Shown here: positions 24,776-34,138 of the stretch, in pieces
How positions within the stretch are numbered: the first letter of the stretch is position 1
How the letters are laid out: the number at the start of each line of letters is the position of its first letter
Origin: Enterococcus lactis
GTDB lineage: Bacteria; Bacillota; Bacilli; Lactobacillales; Enterococcaceae
Reading direction: 5' to 3'
Assembly: GCF_015751045.1 (NCBI RefSeq)
Contig: NZ_BNJW01000005.1
Coordinates: 62,001 to 126,000 of the forward strand
Length of the DNA: 64,000 nt
Notes under the pieces: model-generated
The model's database searches: none
What the model saw: the letters and a program-made list of their open reading frames with translations, nothing else
What the model was told of the DNA's origin: nothing
Translations under genes and position numbers: made by a program

Positions 24776-26239
24776 TTACACGTAGAGAGACTTTTCTTCT
24801 ACTACTTGGTACTTCTCCTGATAAAAATGGAGAAGATTTTGGATCTCACGTTGATTTGGAAATAGAGAAATACCGAAGACCGGAATGTTTGTCTCATCAT
24901 CAATCATTACATTTGTAATAATACAGTCGATATCTAGATGATATGATTTCTTTTCTTTCTGATTAAAGTTTGGCATGACACTAAATTGATAATAGTCTCC
25001 CAATTTTTTTTGCAATCTTTTTGCTATGTAATCCGCCTGTTTTTTTCTTGTATTTATGACTATCACTGCTTTTAATTTATTTTCTTTCCCTTCAATGTAT
25101 GATAGCAATAACGGCCAGTCGAAAAGAATTTCTAAGATAGCATGGCGAACAAATGAATCGAGTTCAGGGATGACGTATCCTTTTTCTCTGCAGTCATCAA
25201 CCATCCTGCCCTTCAGTTCTTCATATAAACAGGCTAAAATCGGCGGATCGACTATCGTTGTCTGGCTTGGATCATTTAGGATATATTCTGGAAATCGTGG
25301 TTGTGTCAGTATCTCTTTACATCGTTGAACGATCAGATCTTTGTTCTCACATTCCAACTGATATTTTTTTTCCAAGCAATCCATCCATGTCATTAAACAA
25401 TTACTGATACAAAAATGATACTTTCTTTGCTCGCTTGCATTTCTTATTTTCAAAGCAGTATGGATGACTTCTGTATCAAATATCCACTGCCAGATTTTTT
25501 CTTCCCATGGCAAAGAAAAATGGCTCAAGTGATTTTTCTCCAAGAATGAAAAGGTGAAACAGCTGATTTTCTTTTGCTCCATTTCCATTTTATTTTTGTT
25601 GAATCGTTGTATACGACAAGCAATAAAAAAATGTAAAAAACATAAGGTTTTCGGATCATTTTTTGCTACCTCATACAGCTGATTTTCTTTTAAAAATAGG
25701 ATAACCACGTCATAAATTGCTTCGCTAAAAGAACGATTAAAAATACTAGCAGGAGAAGGATACTTTTCCATCAGCAAACGAGCTGTAAGACCGTCGATCA
25801 CCTGACCCTCTCCGACAATCCGAGTCAACCCTTTGATCCTCAAATCGTATTTTTTTAATTTTGATTGGGTTTTCTTTACGATTCTTCGCAATGTACTTTC
25901 TGAAATAAACAGATACTCTGCTAATTCTAAATAATTCTCTTTTGGATGTAGCAGTATGGTTTCTAAATATTTATATTCAGTAGATTGGGAGATCACGATC
26001 TGATAAATATGATCTTTTGTGAAGGCAGGTGAAAATATAGCTGTCACACCAGCATCCCGATCAGTGACGATTTGGATATCGGAAGAATATGTATTGATTT
26101 CTATAAAATCGTTCCGCAATGTTTTTCCAGAACTTGCCAATCTTTTTTCCAATTGACTAAGACGGCAACGTTCCTCCTCGAATAGTATTTCTAACAGATT
26201 CAACTGACGTTGTAATTTTTTTGAGAGAAGATTCAACAT
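24776..26239 (-). CDS. Mga-like helix-turn-helix regulator
   Basis: A 487-residue regulator beginning MLNLLSKKLQRQLNLLEILF. It has an N-terminal winged helix (RLSQLEKRLASSGKTLRNDFIEINTY), an Mga-type second HTH (NYLELAEYLFISESTLRRIVKKTQSKLKKY, residues about 100-130), then long helical segments and a C-terminal EIIB-like region (KAVIVINTRKKQADYIAKRLQ and DIDCIITNVMID). The ATG at 26239 with AAAGGGGTGG upstream is chosen over the earlier frame start. It stands beside and in the same direction as the giant surface-protein gene. Mga-type regulators often control adjacent surface proteins, so that gene is a plausible target (inference). Confidence 0.75.
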   Translation of the reverse strand: MLNLLSKKLQRQLNLLEILFEEERCRLSQLEKRLASSGKTLRNDFIEINTYSSDIQIVTDRDAGVTAIFSPAFTKDHIYQIVISQSTEYKYLETILLHPKENYLELAEYLFISESTLRRIVKKTQSKLKKYDLRIKGLTRIVGEGQVIDGLTARLLMEKYPSPASIFNRSFSEAIYDVVILFLKENQLYEVAKNDPKTLCFLHFFIACRIQRFNKNKMEMEQKKISCFTFSFLEKNHLSHFSLPWEEKIWQWIFDTEVIHTALKIRNASEQRKYHFCISNCLMTWMDCLEKKYQLECENKDLIVQRCKEILTQPRFPEYILNDPSQTTIVDPPILACLYEELKGRMVDDCREKGYVIPELDSFVRHAILEILFDWPLLLSYIEGKENKLKAVIVINTRKKQADYIAKRLQKKLGDYYQFSVMPNFNQKEKKSYHLDIDCIITNVMIDDETNIPVFGISLFPNQREIQNLLHFYQEKYQVVEEKSLYV

Positions 26240-26292
26240 GTTTCCACCCCTTTCTAACAAAATTCTTTTGATACATCCTGATAGATAAATGT

Positions 26293-26333
26293 AAAAGCAC
26301 TCAATGTCGGTTTCCCTTATTGAGTGCCTTTAA
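26293..26333. terminator. Intrinsic terminator after the surface-protein gene region
   Basis: AAAGCACTCAAT pairs with ATTGAGTGCCTTT. It lies between the surface-protein gene and the Mga-like gene. Confidence 0.75.
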
Positions 26334-26407
26334 TTATATTATATCGTTTATCTGTTTTAGGAATAGGAACTTTGAAAACTATTTTTTCTTACTTAAGCAA
26401 AAAACGG

Positions 26408-29400
26408 TTATTGATTTTCAACTTTCTCTTTTGCTTTTCTTCTCATAACAATCGTCCCTATGCCTGCTACTAACGCGATACCAATCAACGTCCATGCAGT
26501 ATTCCTAGTTGCATTGGTTTGTGGCATATTCAGTGAAGATTCATTATCTGCACTTGTTGTTGGATCATCTTGGATGCTTGGTGTCGTTCCTTCATTTCGT
26601 TCCGTACTGCCGCTTGTTCCATCATTATTCGTGTTATTATTTTGTGATTCATTCGTACTGGATTCCGTCGTGTGATCACGTACTTCATACGGCATATTCA
26701 ATTCTGTTGAAAAACCGCCATAAGAACTGTCAGTCGTCACGTTGACTGCGACATTGTTCCGACCAGGAGTCGATGTGTCGATTTCAGAATTTAAAGAGAC
26801 TGTATAAAGATTTTCTGGAATGACCTTGTCATTTACTTTTACATTTTTGATAAATGATTTAAGATCGAGATCCGTTGCACCTCGTGGGATTTCTACTTTA
26901 TTAGCTTCTACATCAATTTTCCCGCTTGGTTCGAACCCATATTCTGTGACTTCATAATAAGCATATTGAGAACCGTAAGTGAAGTTCTTCTCCTGCTCAT
27001 CTTCCATCAACATATTTCGTCTAAACTCTTTCGTATGATAGATCCTGACAATGTCTCCTATGTTGACATTCAATGGCTGTCCACTATTGAATCGAGACAA
27101 TGCTTGTTCGATCGTTCGGTTTCCTGTTACATCATATGTGAATCTGCTAGTGGTATTATCTTTGTTCATCACATCGAATTGATAATAAATCGAGCGATCG
27201 GAATAATCATGCACTACTTTGGACAACTCTGTATTTGCCACACCTTGAGATGCTCGGATCATCATTTGAGTATTCTGATTGTTCGGATTTGTCTGTTTAA
27301 TTAGACTGAATGCGCCAATCGTTGCGCCGTCATTGTTTTTGACTCGGATCGTACTTCCCCATTTCACTACATAAGGGATCTTCACTTCTGTGAACCCAGT
27401 ACCATCAGTCGTGCTTACTCTCACACGAACCCCTTTTTCTCCCACTGTTGTCGTATCGAAGTTAGACAATTGTTCCACCGTATAAAGATCACTCGTTAGC
27501 GGACGTCCGTTGAATGTCACATTTTGGATCAATTCTGCCGGATTCACTGTATTCGTCTCATGTCCTAACAGCAGTTCTTGTGAAATCGGATCAGCCTTGA
27601 TATCTGTAAATGGCTCGAATCCTTCTTCCGTTACTCTGTAATAGGCATAATTAGAACCACCTGTGTAATCTCTGACCATTTCATCCATCATCAGAAGATT
27701 TCTTCCTTGTGTCTCCGCGTGATAGACTTTGATGGTATCTCCTACATTGACTGCTAACGGCTGCCCGTTGTTGAAGCCGTTTACTGCTTGACGGATCAAG
27801 GTATTCCCTGTTACTTCATAGTTGTATTTTCGCGTGTCATTTTCAAGCACTTCGATGGCATAATAGATTCCTCTGCCGAACGGATTGTTCACTGGACGAT
27901 TCAAGTCCGTGTTGCTTGAACCAGGAGAAGCATGGATTGCTAACTGATCGCCTTCTTTTAATAAACTAAACGCGCCGACGGTCATTTCTTCCAGTCCTCG
28001 AAGAACGAATGTACTTCCCCACTGTACTTCATAAGGCACTTCGATTTCGGTTTCAGCTAACCCATCATTCATCGTAATCTTTACTTTTGTCGTTCGTTTT
28101 CCAGTTGTACTTGTGTCAATCTCTGACACTTGTTCGATCGTGTAACGATCTTCTGAGATACTTTGATGATTGATCGTGACATCTTTGACTAGTTCTTTGA
28201 CATCTAATGTGCTGACGTCCTCCCTCAAAGAGAATGTTTGCGAAGTCCCTTCTGCTTCCATCACTGGAATCGGTTCTAGTCCGAATGCAGTCACTCTGTA
28301 ATAAGCATATTCGGAATCATAAGTGAAATCCCGTTCTTCTTCATCGATCATGACAACTGAGCTGTTCGGTGATCTCTGTGGGTGATAGATCTTGATTACA
28401 TCATCCAATCGTACATCATAGTAGCCATTCCCGTTCCCAAAGTTATTGATCACTTGCCGCAGAGTTCCTCTACCAAGTACCTCATAATTGTAGATTGACT
28501 GATTGTTTCTCAAGACTTCCAAAGAATAATACAAGGCGTGCATCGATTCTTCCGTACCGACCCGTTCATCTAATGCTGAAGGCAACCCACTGGTAACGGT
28601 TAATCTAGCTGCATTCCCACTTCTTAGATGTAAGGAATAAGCTCCTGCTGAGCCACCTTCGCTTGACTTGATCATGAATGTATCTCCCCAAAGATAATTG
28701 ACCGATGTTTCGGCTGTTCCTTTGATCGTCTCCCCAGAAATCGGGTGTTTCGCTTGTACCGTGATCCGAATATCTTGTTTGCCAGCAATCGTATTCGTCG
28801 GCTCTGTCGATTCTGCTGCGACGAATTCTAAATCCTCGATCGCAACTGATTCCCCTTCAAAAGTGGCTTCTTCGATATAATTTTTAAACGTACTTGCCAG
28901 TGACGCAGAAGTTTCTCCTAATGTACGTTCTTCCATTGGCTTCAATTTCAGTTGGATCGCCGGATCAGGGAGTACAGGAAGTGGTTCAAATCCGAAAGCT
29001 GTGACACGATAATAGGCGTTATCTGTTCCGTAAGTGAAGTCCTGTTCTTCTTCTTCTACCATCAAGACTGAGCTTCCTGCACTCTTTTGTGGATGGTGAA
29101 TATTGATGATATCGCCCAACTGTACATCAAGGTATCCATTTCCGAATGTCGTGATCACTTGCTGTAGAGTAGCTCTCCCCGGCACCTCATGGTAATAAGC
29201 TTGTCGGTCATTTCGTAGCACCTCAATAGAGTAATACAACGAATCTTCAAGACCAATCCGTTCATCGAGAGGAGAATCTAATCCTCGAGTTGCCACGATT
29301 CGAGCATTATTCCCATTCCTCAACTGGAAAGCGTATGCTCCAGCTGATCGTCCATCATGGGCTTTCAATAAGAACGTGTCGCCCCAACGAATATTGACTG

Positions 29401-30877
29401 TTGTTTCAGCTGTTCCTTTGATCATTCGACCTGTAACAGGGTGTCTCGTTTGAACAGTCAGTTTGAGCGCCTGTTCTCCTACGATAGAAGAATCTGGCTC
29501 TGTTGATTCAGCGGCGACAAACTCTAAGTCAGCTGTATTAAGCCTTTGCCCTTCCATCGTCGCTTCTTGGATATATTCACGGAATGAAGAGGAAAGTGCA
29601 GGATAATTTCCACCGAGATGTCGATCTTCTACATCCTTCAATTTTAGTTCTAACTCTGGTTGAGGAAGAATATCCATCGTGATCGAACCAGTAGCTTCAC
29701 GTCCATCAGCAGCCGTTGCTTTTGCCCGCCACGTTTTCGTACCAACTGAGCTCGTATCAGCATCGAGCCACTCTAACTGATGGGTCTGTCCAAGAGGGTC
29801 TCTCACTTCAAAGTAGTCAGCAGGATTAGGGATTGCTTCGCTCACGTAAATGGAATGCGGACCAGCCTTTCCAGTGATTTGTAGTGCTCTATCCTGAACC
29901 GTGATCGGCACAGTTACAGTAGTCGTTCTGCCAGAAGTATCTTCGGTTACTTTAATTCTAGTATTTTGAGTACCTACTATATCCATTCTAGGCGGAGTTT
30001 CCCATTCTGTCTTCAGATCCCATTTGACATTACTACGATCAATCGTCACATAATCAGAAGGATCAGGAAGGGCATCATTTTCCCATAAAGAATGCGGACC
30101 TGTTTTTGCTTCGACTTTGATGTCTCCCATAGCTTGTGCTGCAGAAAGGAAGTTTATTGTTTTTACGGATTCTGCGTAGTCTGCGCCGGAGCTGTTAAAA
30201 CTTAGCCAAAGGCCTATCCATATTCCCATAGTTTCTGTGCCTAAATTTTGTTGATTTCCTATTCTAGTTAGAGTCATTGATTGAGTTGCATTAGCGCCAC
30301 CACGGGTTGACAATTCATATCTCCAATTCCCACTTTCTGTATAAGAAATAGAATTATCAATAGTTACACCCCCATTGGGCCAGATAACCACTGTATTGTT
30401 ATGAAGCGCATTAGAAGGAAAACTGGGACGAATACCTTCGGGCGTATTAAATATGTCGTCAACAGTTGGTACAAAATGAATTTCTATCATTTCCCCATTT
30501 ACAAAAGAATGATTATGTTTTTTCATTGCCTCATTCAACCTATATTCGGTCAAACGTGCAGCAAAATTAAATGCTTCTTTTTCTATTTCTTCACGTGACC
30601 ATCTAGCTAGTCGTGACTCCTGAAGGACATTCTCCATTCGTAACTCTTCTTTTTCTTGTGTTTCTATGGGTAATCGTGGCAAGGTAGATGCTCGTGGTTT
30701 GTTTTCCTCTTCATTCGTTTCTTCCTGTTCTTTTTCTTCATGAGGGCGCAATTGCCTTAATACTGGTAAGTCGATCGAATGTAAGGCAGAGGCGGCTTCT
30801 ACTACGGTACCGCCCATATTCCCTAGAACCAGTCCCAAAGATAGTGTACTAGTTAATAGCTTTTTTATTTTTTTCAA
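26408..30877 (-). CDS. Large cell-wall surface protein with four mucin/carbohydrate-binding-like repeats
   Basis: A 1489-residue secreted protein. Start: TTG at 30877, 11 bases after AAAGGAGG (30889-30896), giving LKKIKKLLTSTLSLGLVLGN as signal peptide. Four related domains of about 140 residues (roughly 498-633, 729-868, 953-1089, 1173-1317) share WGxTF, GAYSL or GAFSL, YYxxEVLxN, a GD-x-I-x-I-Y-H segment and a closing AYYRVT-x-x-G-F-E-P. They resemble the putative mucin/carbohydrate-binding module PF03272. Ig-like or Pro/Ala spacers of the type TGPHS lie between and before them. The end has a Ser/Thr/Asn-rich wall-spanning stretch, MPQTN in place of LPxTG, a hydrophobic helix and RRKAKEK. 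Likely an adhesin; the ligand is unknown. Confidence 0.85.
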   Translation of the reverse strand: MKKIKKLLTSTLSLGLVLGNMGGTVVEAASALHSIDLPVLRQLRPHEEKEQEETNEEENKPRASTLPRLPIETQEKEELRMENVLQESRLARWSREEIEKEAFNFAARLTEYRLNEAMKKHNHSFVNGEMIEIHFVPTVDDIFNTPEGIRPSFPSNALHNNTVVIWPNGGVTIDNSISYTESGNWRYELSTRGGANATQSMTLTRIGNQQNLGTETMGIWIGLWLSFNSSGADYAESVKTINFLSAAQAMGDIKVEAKTGPHSLWENDALPDPSDYVTIDRSNVKWDLKTEWETPPRMDIVGTQNTRIKVTEDTSGRTTTVTVPITVQDRALQITGKAGPHSIYVSEAIPNPADYFEVRDPLGQTHQLEWLDADTSSVGTKTWRAKATAADGREATGSITMDILPQPELELKLKDVEDRHLGGNYPALSSSFREYIQEATMEGQRLNTADLEFVAAESTEPDSSIVGEQALKLTVQTRHPVTGRMIKGTAETTVNIRWGDTFLLKAHDGRSAGAYAFQLRNGNNARIVATRGLDSPLDERIGLEDSLYYSIEVLRNDRQAYYHEVPGRATLQQVITTFGNGYLDVQLGDIINIHHPQKSAGSSVLMVEEEEQDFTYGTDNAYYRVTAFGFEPLPVLPDPAIQLKLKPMEERTLGETSASLASTFKNYIEEATFEGESVAIEDLEFVAAESTEPTNTIAGKQDIRITVQAKHPISGETIKGTAETSVNYLWGDTFMIKSSEGGSAGAYSLHLRSGNAARLTVTSGLPSALDERVGTEESMHALYYSLEVLRNNQSIYNYEVLGRGTLRQVINNFGNGNGYYDVRLDDVIKIYHPQRSPNSSVVMIDEEERDFTYDSEYAYYRVTAFGLEPIPVMEAEGTSQTFSLREDVSTLDVKELVKDVTINHQSISEDRYTIEQVSEIDTSTTGKRTTKVKITMNDGLAETEIEVPYEVQWGSTFVLRGLEEMTVGAFSLLKEGDQLAIHASPGSSNTDLNRPVNNPFGRGIYYAIEVLENDTRKYNYEVTGNTLIRQAVNGFNNGQPLAVNVGDTIKVYHAETQGRNLLMMDEMVRDYTGGSNYAYYRVTEEGFEPFTDIKADPISQELLLGHETNTVNPAELIQNVTFNGRPLTSDLYTVEQLSNFDTTTVGEKGVRVRVSTTDGTGFTEVKIPYVVKWGSTIRVKNNDGATIGAFSLIKQTNPNNQNTQMMIRASQGVANTELSKVVHDYSDRSIYYQFDVMNKDNTTSRFTYDVTGNRTIEQALSRFNSGQPLNVNIGDIVRIYHTKEFRRNMLMEDEQEKNFTYGSQYAYYEVTEYGFEPSGKIDVEANKVEIPRGATDLDLKSFIKNVKVNDKVIPENLYTVSLNSEIDTSTPGRNNVAVNVTTDSSYGGFSTELNMPYEVRDHTTESSTNESQNNNTNNDGTSGSTERNEGTTPSIQDDPTTSADNESSLNMPQTNATRNTAWTLIGIALVAGIGTIVMRRKAKEKVENQ

Positions 30878-30896
30878 TGAACGTTTTACCTCCTTT

Positions 30897-31490
30897 ATTT
30901 TTCCTATACAGATCAAAAACGATCTGTTTTAAACCGTCAGCAAAGAAGGTATGCTATTTTCTCTTGTTTTAAACATAAATAAATAGTGTAAAAATAGTTT
31001 TGTCTGTTTCTAACCTCCGTAGCTTTTGCTCAATTGACACAAGTCTGATCGATCAAATAGTATTGATTTTGCTAAACACCTAACGATCATTTGTTGTGAC
31101 AAACTTGACGGTCAGCATTGTACGTGAATTGCTTCTGTTCCCCTTCTTACGATCTTTGAATATGTAGTTCTCTCCCCAATAATCGTAACTGGGTGTCTCC
31201 CACTCCTTTCTTTTTGTTTTTATGCGGGAGCAAACTCCCACATTTATACTGTAAAGGGGTTCTTTCTATTATGTAATGCCACTTTTTACCATTTAATATG
31301 GAGTTTTTGACAGAATGTTTCGAATAACAACGATCCACTACTCATTTTTCTTTTTAACGTTAATTTGATATAATAATGATTATTTATTTAAAAATACATT
31401 AGATAACATTTGTTACGACACGAAAAAGCTTCACAAACAAATATCGTTATTTTAAAATGAGGACGAATTCACACAATTAGGAGAAATAGT
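30897..31490. other. Intergenic region upstream of the large surface-protein gene
   Basis: About 590 bases. The near part is the leader of the minus-strand surface gene: a CAGATC-loop-GATCTG hairpin at 30906-30923 and a possible promoter TTAGAA-17-TACACT further up. A GGGAG-caaa-CTCCC hairpin lies near 31226. The only open frame (31147-31338, minus) has no RBS and no recognisable content. A TATAAT near 31370 could start the plus-strand gene at 31491. Confidence 0.45.
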
Positions 31491-31858
31491 ATGCCATTCA
31501 TCGTTTACTTTTTTCTTTCATTACTCGTGATCTATATTCCATTACCAACATTCTTTCTGCTCGTCAATCGTCTAGCTGAGCAACATGATGCGATTACTGC
31601 TCTTACGAAACTTTGTTTACTTCTATTTGTCTAGATTACTTTATGAGCTATTATTGGCTAAAACAGACAAGAGTAAAAAAGAGATATTATTTCTTCCTTG
31701 TCTTTTTCAATCTCTTTGAGTTTCTGATCCATTGCTTTTTACTTCATCAGTATCATACGATTCATTTGTGGATCATCTGGGTCTTTCAAGTGGTCGTACT
31801 ATTTTGTATGTTCACCTTCCCTCTCTCAAGAAAATTTAGGGAGACATTGTTTTATTAA
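31491..31858 (+). pseudogene. Small membrane protein gene with a frameshift
   Basis: ATG 31491 follows TTAGGAG and encodes MPFIVYFFLSLLVIYIPLPT..., stopping at TAG 31632-31634 after 47 codons. From about 31620 another frame continues (CLDYFMSYYWLKQTRVKKRY..., two more membrane helices, end SRKFRETLFY) to 31858. Adding one T to the TTT run at 31626 would join the two into one protein of about 121 residues with four helices. No family recognised. True decay or a homopolymer sequencing error cannot be told apart here. Confidence 0.55.
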
Positions 31859-31979
31859 AAAAAGGTGGAGAAAGCTTCTCTGTATCAATAAAGACACAAT
31901 TAAGGAAAAACTGGTCAACATACTGGTTTTTCTTTAAAAAACTTTTAAAAATCTAATTGGGAATTTACCCACACAAACA

Positions 31980-32024
31980 AGGGGCTATGACAAAATCTTG
32001 TCACAGCCCCTTATTTCGAATAAA
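31980..32024. terminator. Hairpin terminator, same family as those at 1161 and 3606
   Basis: GGGGCTATGACAA pairs with CTTGTCACAGCCCC and is flanked by TTATTTCGAATAAA. In the opposite orientation it reads TTATTCGAAAtaAGGGGCTGTGA, matching the TTTATTCGAAAAAAGG...TGTGA context of the other two. Confidence 0.75.
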
Positions 32025-32120
32025 AAGCTTGCATCTTCGATAATAAGCCCAACCAAACGAAAAATATGAAAAGCTATTTTTGTTTGGTTGTTCTTATTAC
32101 TTGATGCAGAACAGCTTTTT
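32025..32120 (-). terminator. Long imperfect hairpin after the gls33 operon
   Basis: GCATC...TAATAAG...AACCAAAC pairs with GTTTGGTT...CTTATTA...GATGC and then AAAGC with GCTTT. On the minus strand a TTTTTATTCG follows. Confidence 0.65.
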
Positions 32121-32145
32121 CACGACCTTTTTATTAAAAGTCTTT

Positions 32146-32388
32146 TTACAGTTTTCTAGCAAAAAATGAGACAATCAGTACTAAAATGATGGCACCAATC
32201 AATGATGGTACGATTGCCATTCCTGCAATACTTGGTCCCCAAGAACCTAATAATGCTTGGCCAAGTGCTGATCCAACTAAACCTGCTACGACATTTGCAA
32301 TAATCCCCATAGAAGAACCTTTATTCGTGATTGCTCCTGCAATTGCTCCGATAATTCCTCCGACGATAAGTGACCAAATAAATCCCAT
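32146..32388 (-). CDS. glsB: GlsB/YeaQ/YmgE family stress membrane protein
   Basis: An 80-residue hydrophobic glycine-rich protein, nearly identical to the one at 18423-18665 (GFIWSLIVGGIIGAIAGAI; differences are few and conservative). It follows gls33, as glsB does in E. faecium, where the locus is linked to bile resistance and virulence. Last gene of the operon amaP-DUF2273-gls33-glsB; strong GGAGG RBS. Confidence 0.88.
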   Translation of the reverse strand: MGFIWSLIVGGIIGAIAGAITNKGSSMGIIANVVAGLVGSALGQALLGSWGPSIAGMAIVPSLIGAIILVLIVSFFARKL

Positions 32389-32419
32389 GTTTCGTTCCTC
32401 CTAATGTTTTGCTTCCTTA

Positions 32420-33325
32420 TTACTGAACGCGTGGCTCTGTATTTTCTTTTACTTTTTCAACGCCGCTTCCAGCTGCTGATTTTACTTTATCTGTTTGATT
32501 AGAAGCAAATTCACCGGTTTTTTTCGCTGCGTCAGTTACTTTGTCTTGCACTGTTTCTTGATCTTTTTCAAATTCTTCTTTTGTTTTGATGTCCACTACG
32601 TTAGCGTTAACTTCGATGACGTCTAAGTGTGTCATATTTTTTACTTCTTTGCCGATTACTTCTTGCATTTCTTCAAAGATTTTTTCGATATCTTTGCCAT
32701 ATTCCACAATGATATCCATGTCAACTGCTACTTGTTTTTTACCGACTTCTGTTTCGATCCCAGCCGTTACATTATCTGTATTCACAAGTTTTCCTGCCAC
32801 ATTAGAGAAGAAACCACCGTTTGCAGATAATAAACCGTCTACTTGTTCAATTGCGATTCCAATGATTTTTTGCACCACTTTGTCTTCATAATTCAACTCA
32901 CCGCGCATCGAATCTTCCTGCTCAGAGCCATGGTTTTCTTGGTCATTTGTATGTTGTGAACTAAATTTTTCTTGTCCATTTGAGTGTTCAGAACCAAGTT
33001 TTTCTTGTGCTTTCGCATGATCAGAAGGGTGCTTTTGTTCCTCTAATGGTTTAGAAGGATCGATTGCATCATGTTGTTCTGGAACTTTAGATTCTGGAGA
33101 GCCGGGATGATGAGGCGCATGTTTTTCTGCGTCATGTTTCTTTTCTTCTACACCTTGTTGAACATTTGGCACGACTGGATCTGGATGTGCAGATACTGGT
33201 GCTGTTTTATTCTTTTCATCGTTCACACCATTTGATTGGTTTGGTGTCGTTGGGTCTGGATGTGCAGACACTGGTTTTTGGTTGTTCATTTTATTGTTAT
33301 TATTATTTTTGTTATTGTTATTCAT
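32420..33325 (-). CDS. gls33: Asp23/Gls24 family protein with long low-complexity N-terminus (Gls33)
   Basis: A 301-residue protein. Residues 1-13 are Asn/Lys/Met. Residues about 15-140 are a disordered, His/Asp/Glu/Lys/Pro-rich extension with two PVSAHPDP repeats (each followed by a V/T-V/T-PN and GV segment) and three SEHSNGQE-like repeats. The C-terminal 165 residues are the Gls24 core (GELNYEDKVVQKIIGIAIEQ, VDMDIIVEYGKDIEKI, HLDVIEVNANVVDIKT) and Lys-rich tail, closely matching Gls20. Its mass near 33 kDa and context fit Gls33 of E. faecium. The extension may bind surface or membrane partners; this is inference. Confidence 0.9.
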   Translation of the reverse strand: MNNNNKNNNNNKMNNQKPVSAHPDPTTPNQSNGVNDEKNKTAPVSAHPDPVVPNVQQGVEEKKHDAEKHAPHHPGSPESKVPEQHDAIDPSKPLEEQKHPSDHAKAQEKLGSEHSNGQEKFSSQHTNDQENHGSEQEDSMRGELNYEDKVVQKIIGIAIEQVDGLLSANGGFFSNVAGKLVNTDNVTAGIETEVGKKQVAVDMDIIVEYGKDIEKIFEEMQEVIGKEVKNMTHLDVIEVNANVVDIKTKEEFEKDQETVQDKVTDAAKKTGEFASNQTDKVKSAAGSGVEKVKENTEPRVQ

Positions 33326-33337
33326 GGATGTTTCCTC

Positions 33338-33526
33338 CTAAGATTTAAAATAGTGATCTAAGATTTTCGTTTGTTTCAAATAAAAACCGATAGCGACACC
33401 GATAGCGGCCATGATCAAGATCAATAAAGTCTTGAAAAAGCCGACGGTTATCCATAAAACGGCTAATATCAACCCAAGTACCCCAAAGATGATAGGGAGC
33501 TTGTATGTCGAAAATAGTTCTTTCAT
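33338..33526 (-). CDS. DUF2273 small integral membrane protein
   Basis: A 62-residue, two-helix protein nearly identical to that at 19267-19455 (KELFSTYKLPIIFGVLGLI... ending KILDHYFKS). Encoded between amaP and gls33 with gaps of 11-12 bases. Role in the AmaP-Gls complex unknown. Confidence 0.88.
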   Translation of the reverse strand: MKELFSTYKLPIIFGVLGLILAVLWITVGFFKTLLILIMAAIGVAIGFYLKQTKILDHYFKS

Positions 33527-33537
33527 TTTGGTCCCCC

Positions 33538-34101
33538 CTATTCTACTCGTTTGCGGTCATTACTTTGTTTAGCTGGTTCTTCAAAGCCTGTGTATTTCAC
33601 GGATACTTTCACTGACTCTTTTGTGCCTAATATGTGTTGTACTTCGTTTTCGATTTCTTTCATCAATGTTCCCGTTTTACCAATGAGTGCTGAAGTGCGT
33701 TTCAACTCCCCTTTTACATTGACGGCGATCTTGTTTTTCGTTGCTTTGACATTTACTTTTGGTGAATGGATAAATTCATCTTCATGCAAGTGAGAACGAA
33801 CCATTCCTTCGATTGCTTTTTTATCCAACGTCAACTCCCCATCACCATGTTTCAGTAAAAAGGTTCCGATCGTTTTTGGATAAAACAAGAAAACAAGCAA
33901 CGTGATAATCGTCAAAATAGCAAATGCAACAGCAAGCCAGAATACATATTGTTGCACATATGAATTAGTGATGGAAAAGAATCGAAACTTCTCTAATTGA
34001 AAAGGCAGTGGATAGGCTGCACTTAATAGTATCGCAAACAAAAGTATAGATAGCAAAAGTAACGTTCCGATCACTCCAAGCGTTTTTACTCCTTTATTCA
34101 T
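33538..34101 (-). CDS. amaP: Alkaline shock response membrane anchor protein AmaP (second copy)
   Basis: A 187-residue paralogue of the product at 19468-20034, with two N-terminal helices (residues about 8-28 and 50-73) and the same cytosolic motifs LDKKAIEGMVRSHLHEDEFI and GTLMKEIENEVQHILGTKESVKVSV. The SDR gene ends 37 bases upstream, so both may share a transcript. Confidence 0.9.
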   Translation of the reverse strand: MNKGVKTLGVIGTLLLLSILLFAILLSAAYPLPFQLEKFRFFSITNSYVQQYVFWLAVAFAILTIITLLVFLFYPKTIGTFLLKHGDGELTLDKKAIEGMVRSHLHEDEFIHSPKVNVKATKNKIAVNVKGELKRTSALIGKTGTLMKEIENEVQHILGTKESVKVSVKYTGFEEPAKQSNDRKRVE

Positions 34102-34138
34102 TTTCGCACCTCCTCATAGGGGTGAAACGATCAACTTT

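Noticed and set aside
31147-31338. 63-codon minus-strand ORF upstream of the surface-protein gene
   Set aside because: No RBS, low-quality composition, and contains a GGGAG/CTCCC hairpin; treated as leader/intergenic DNA.
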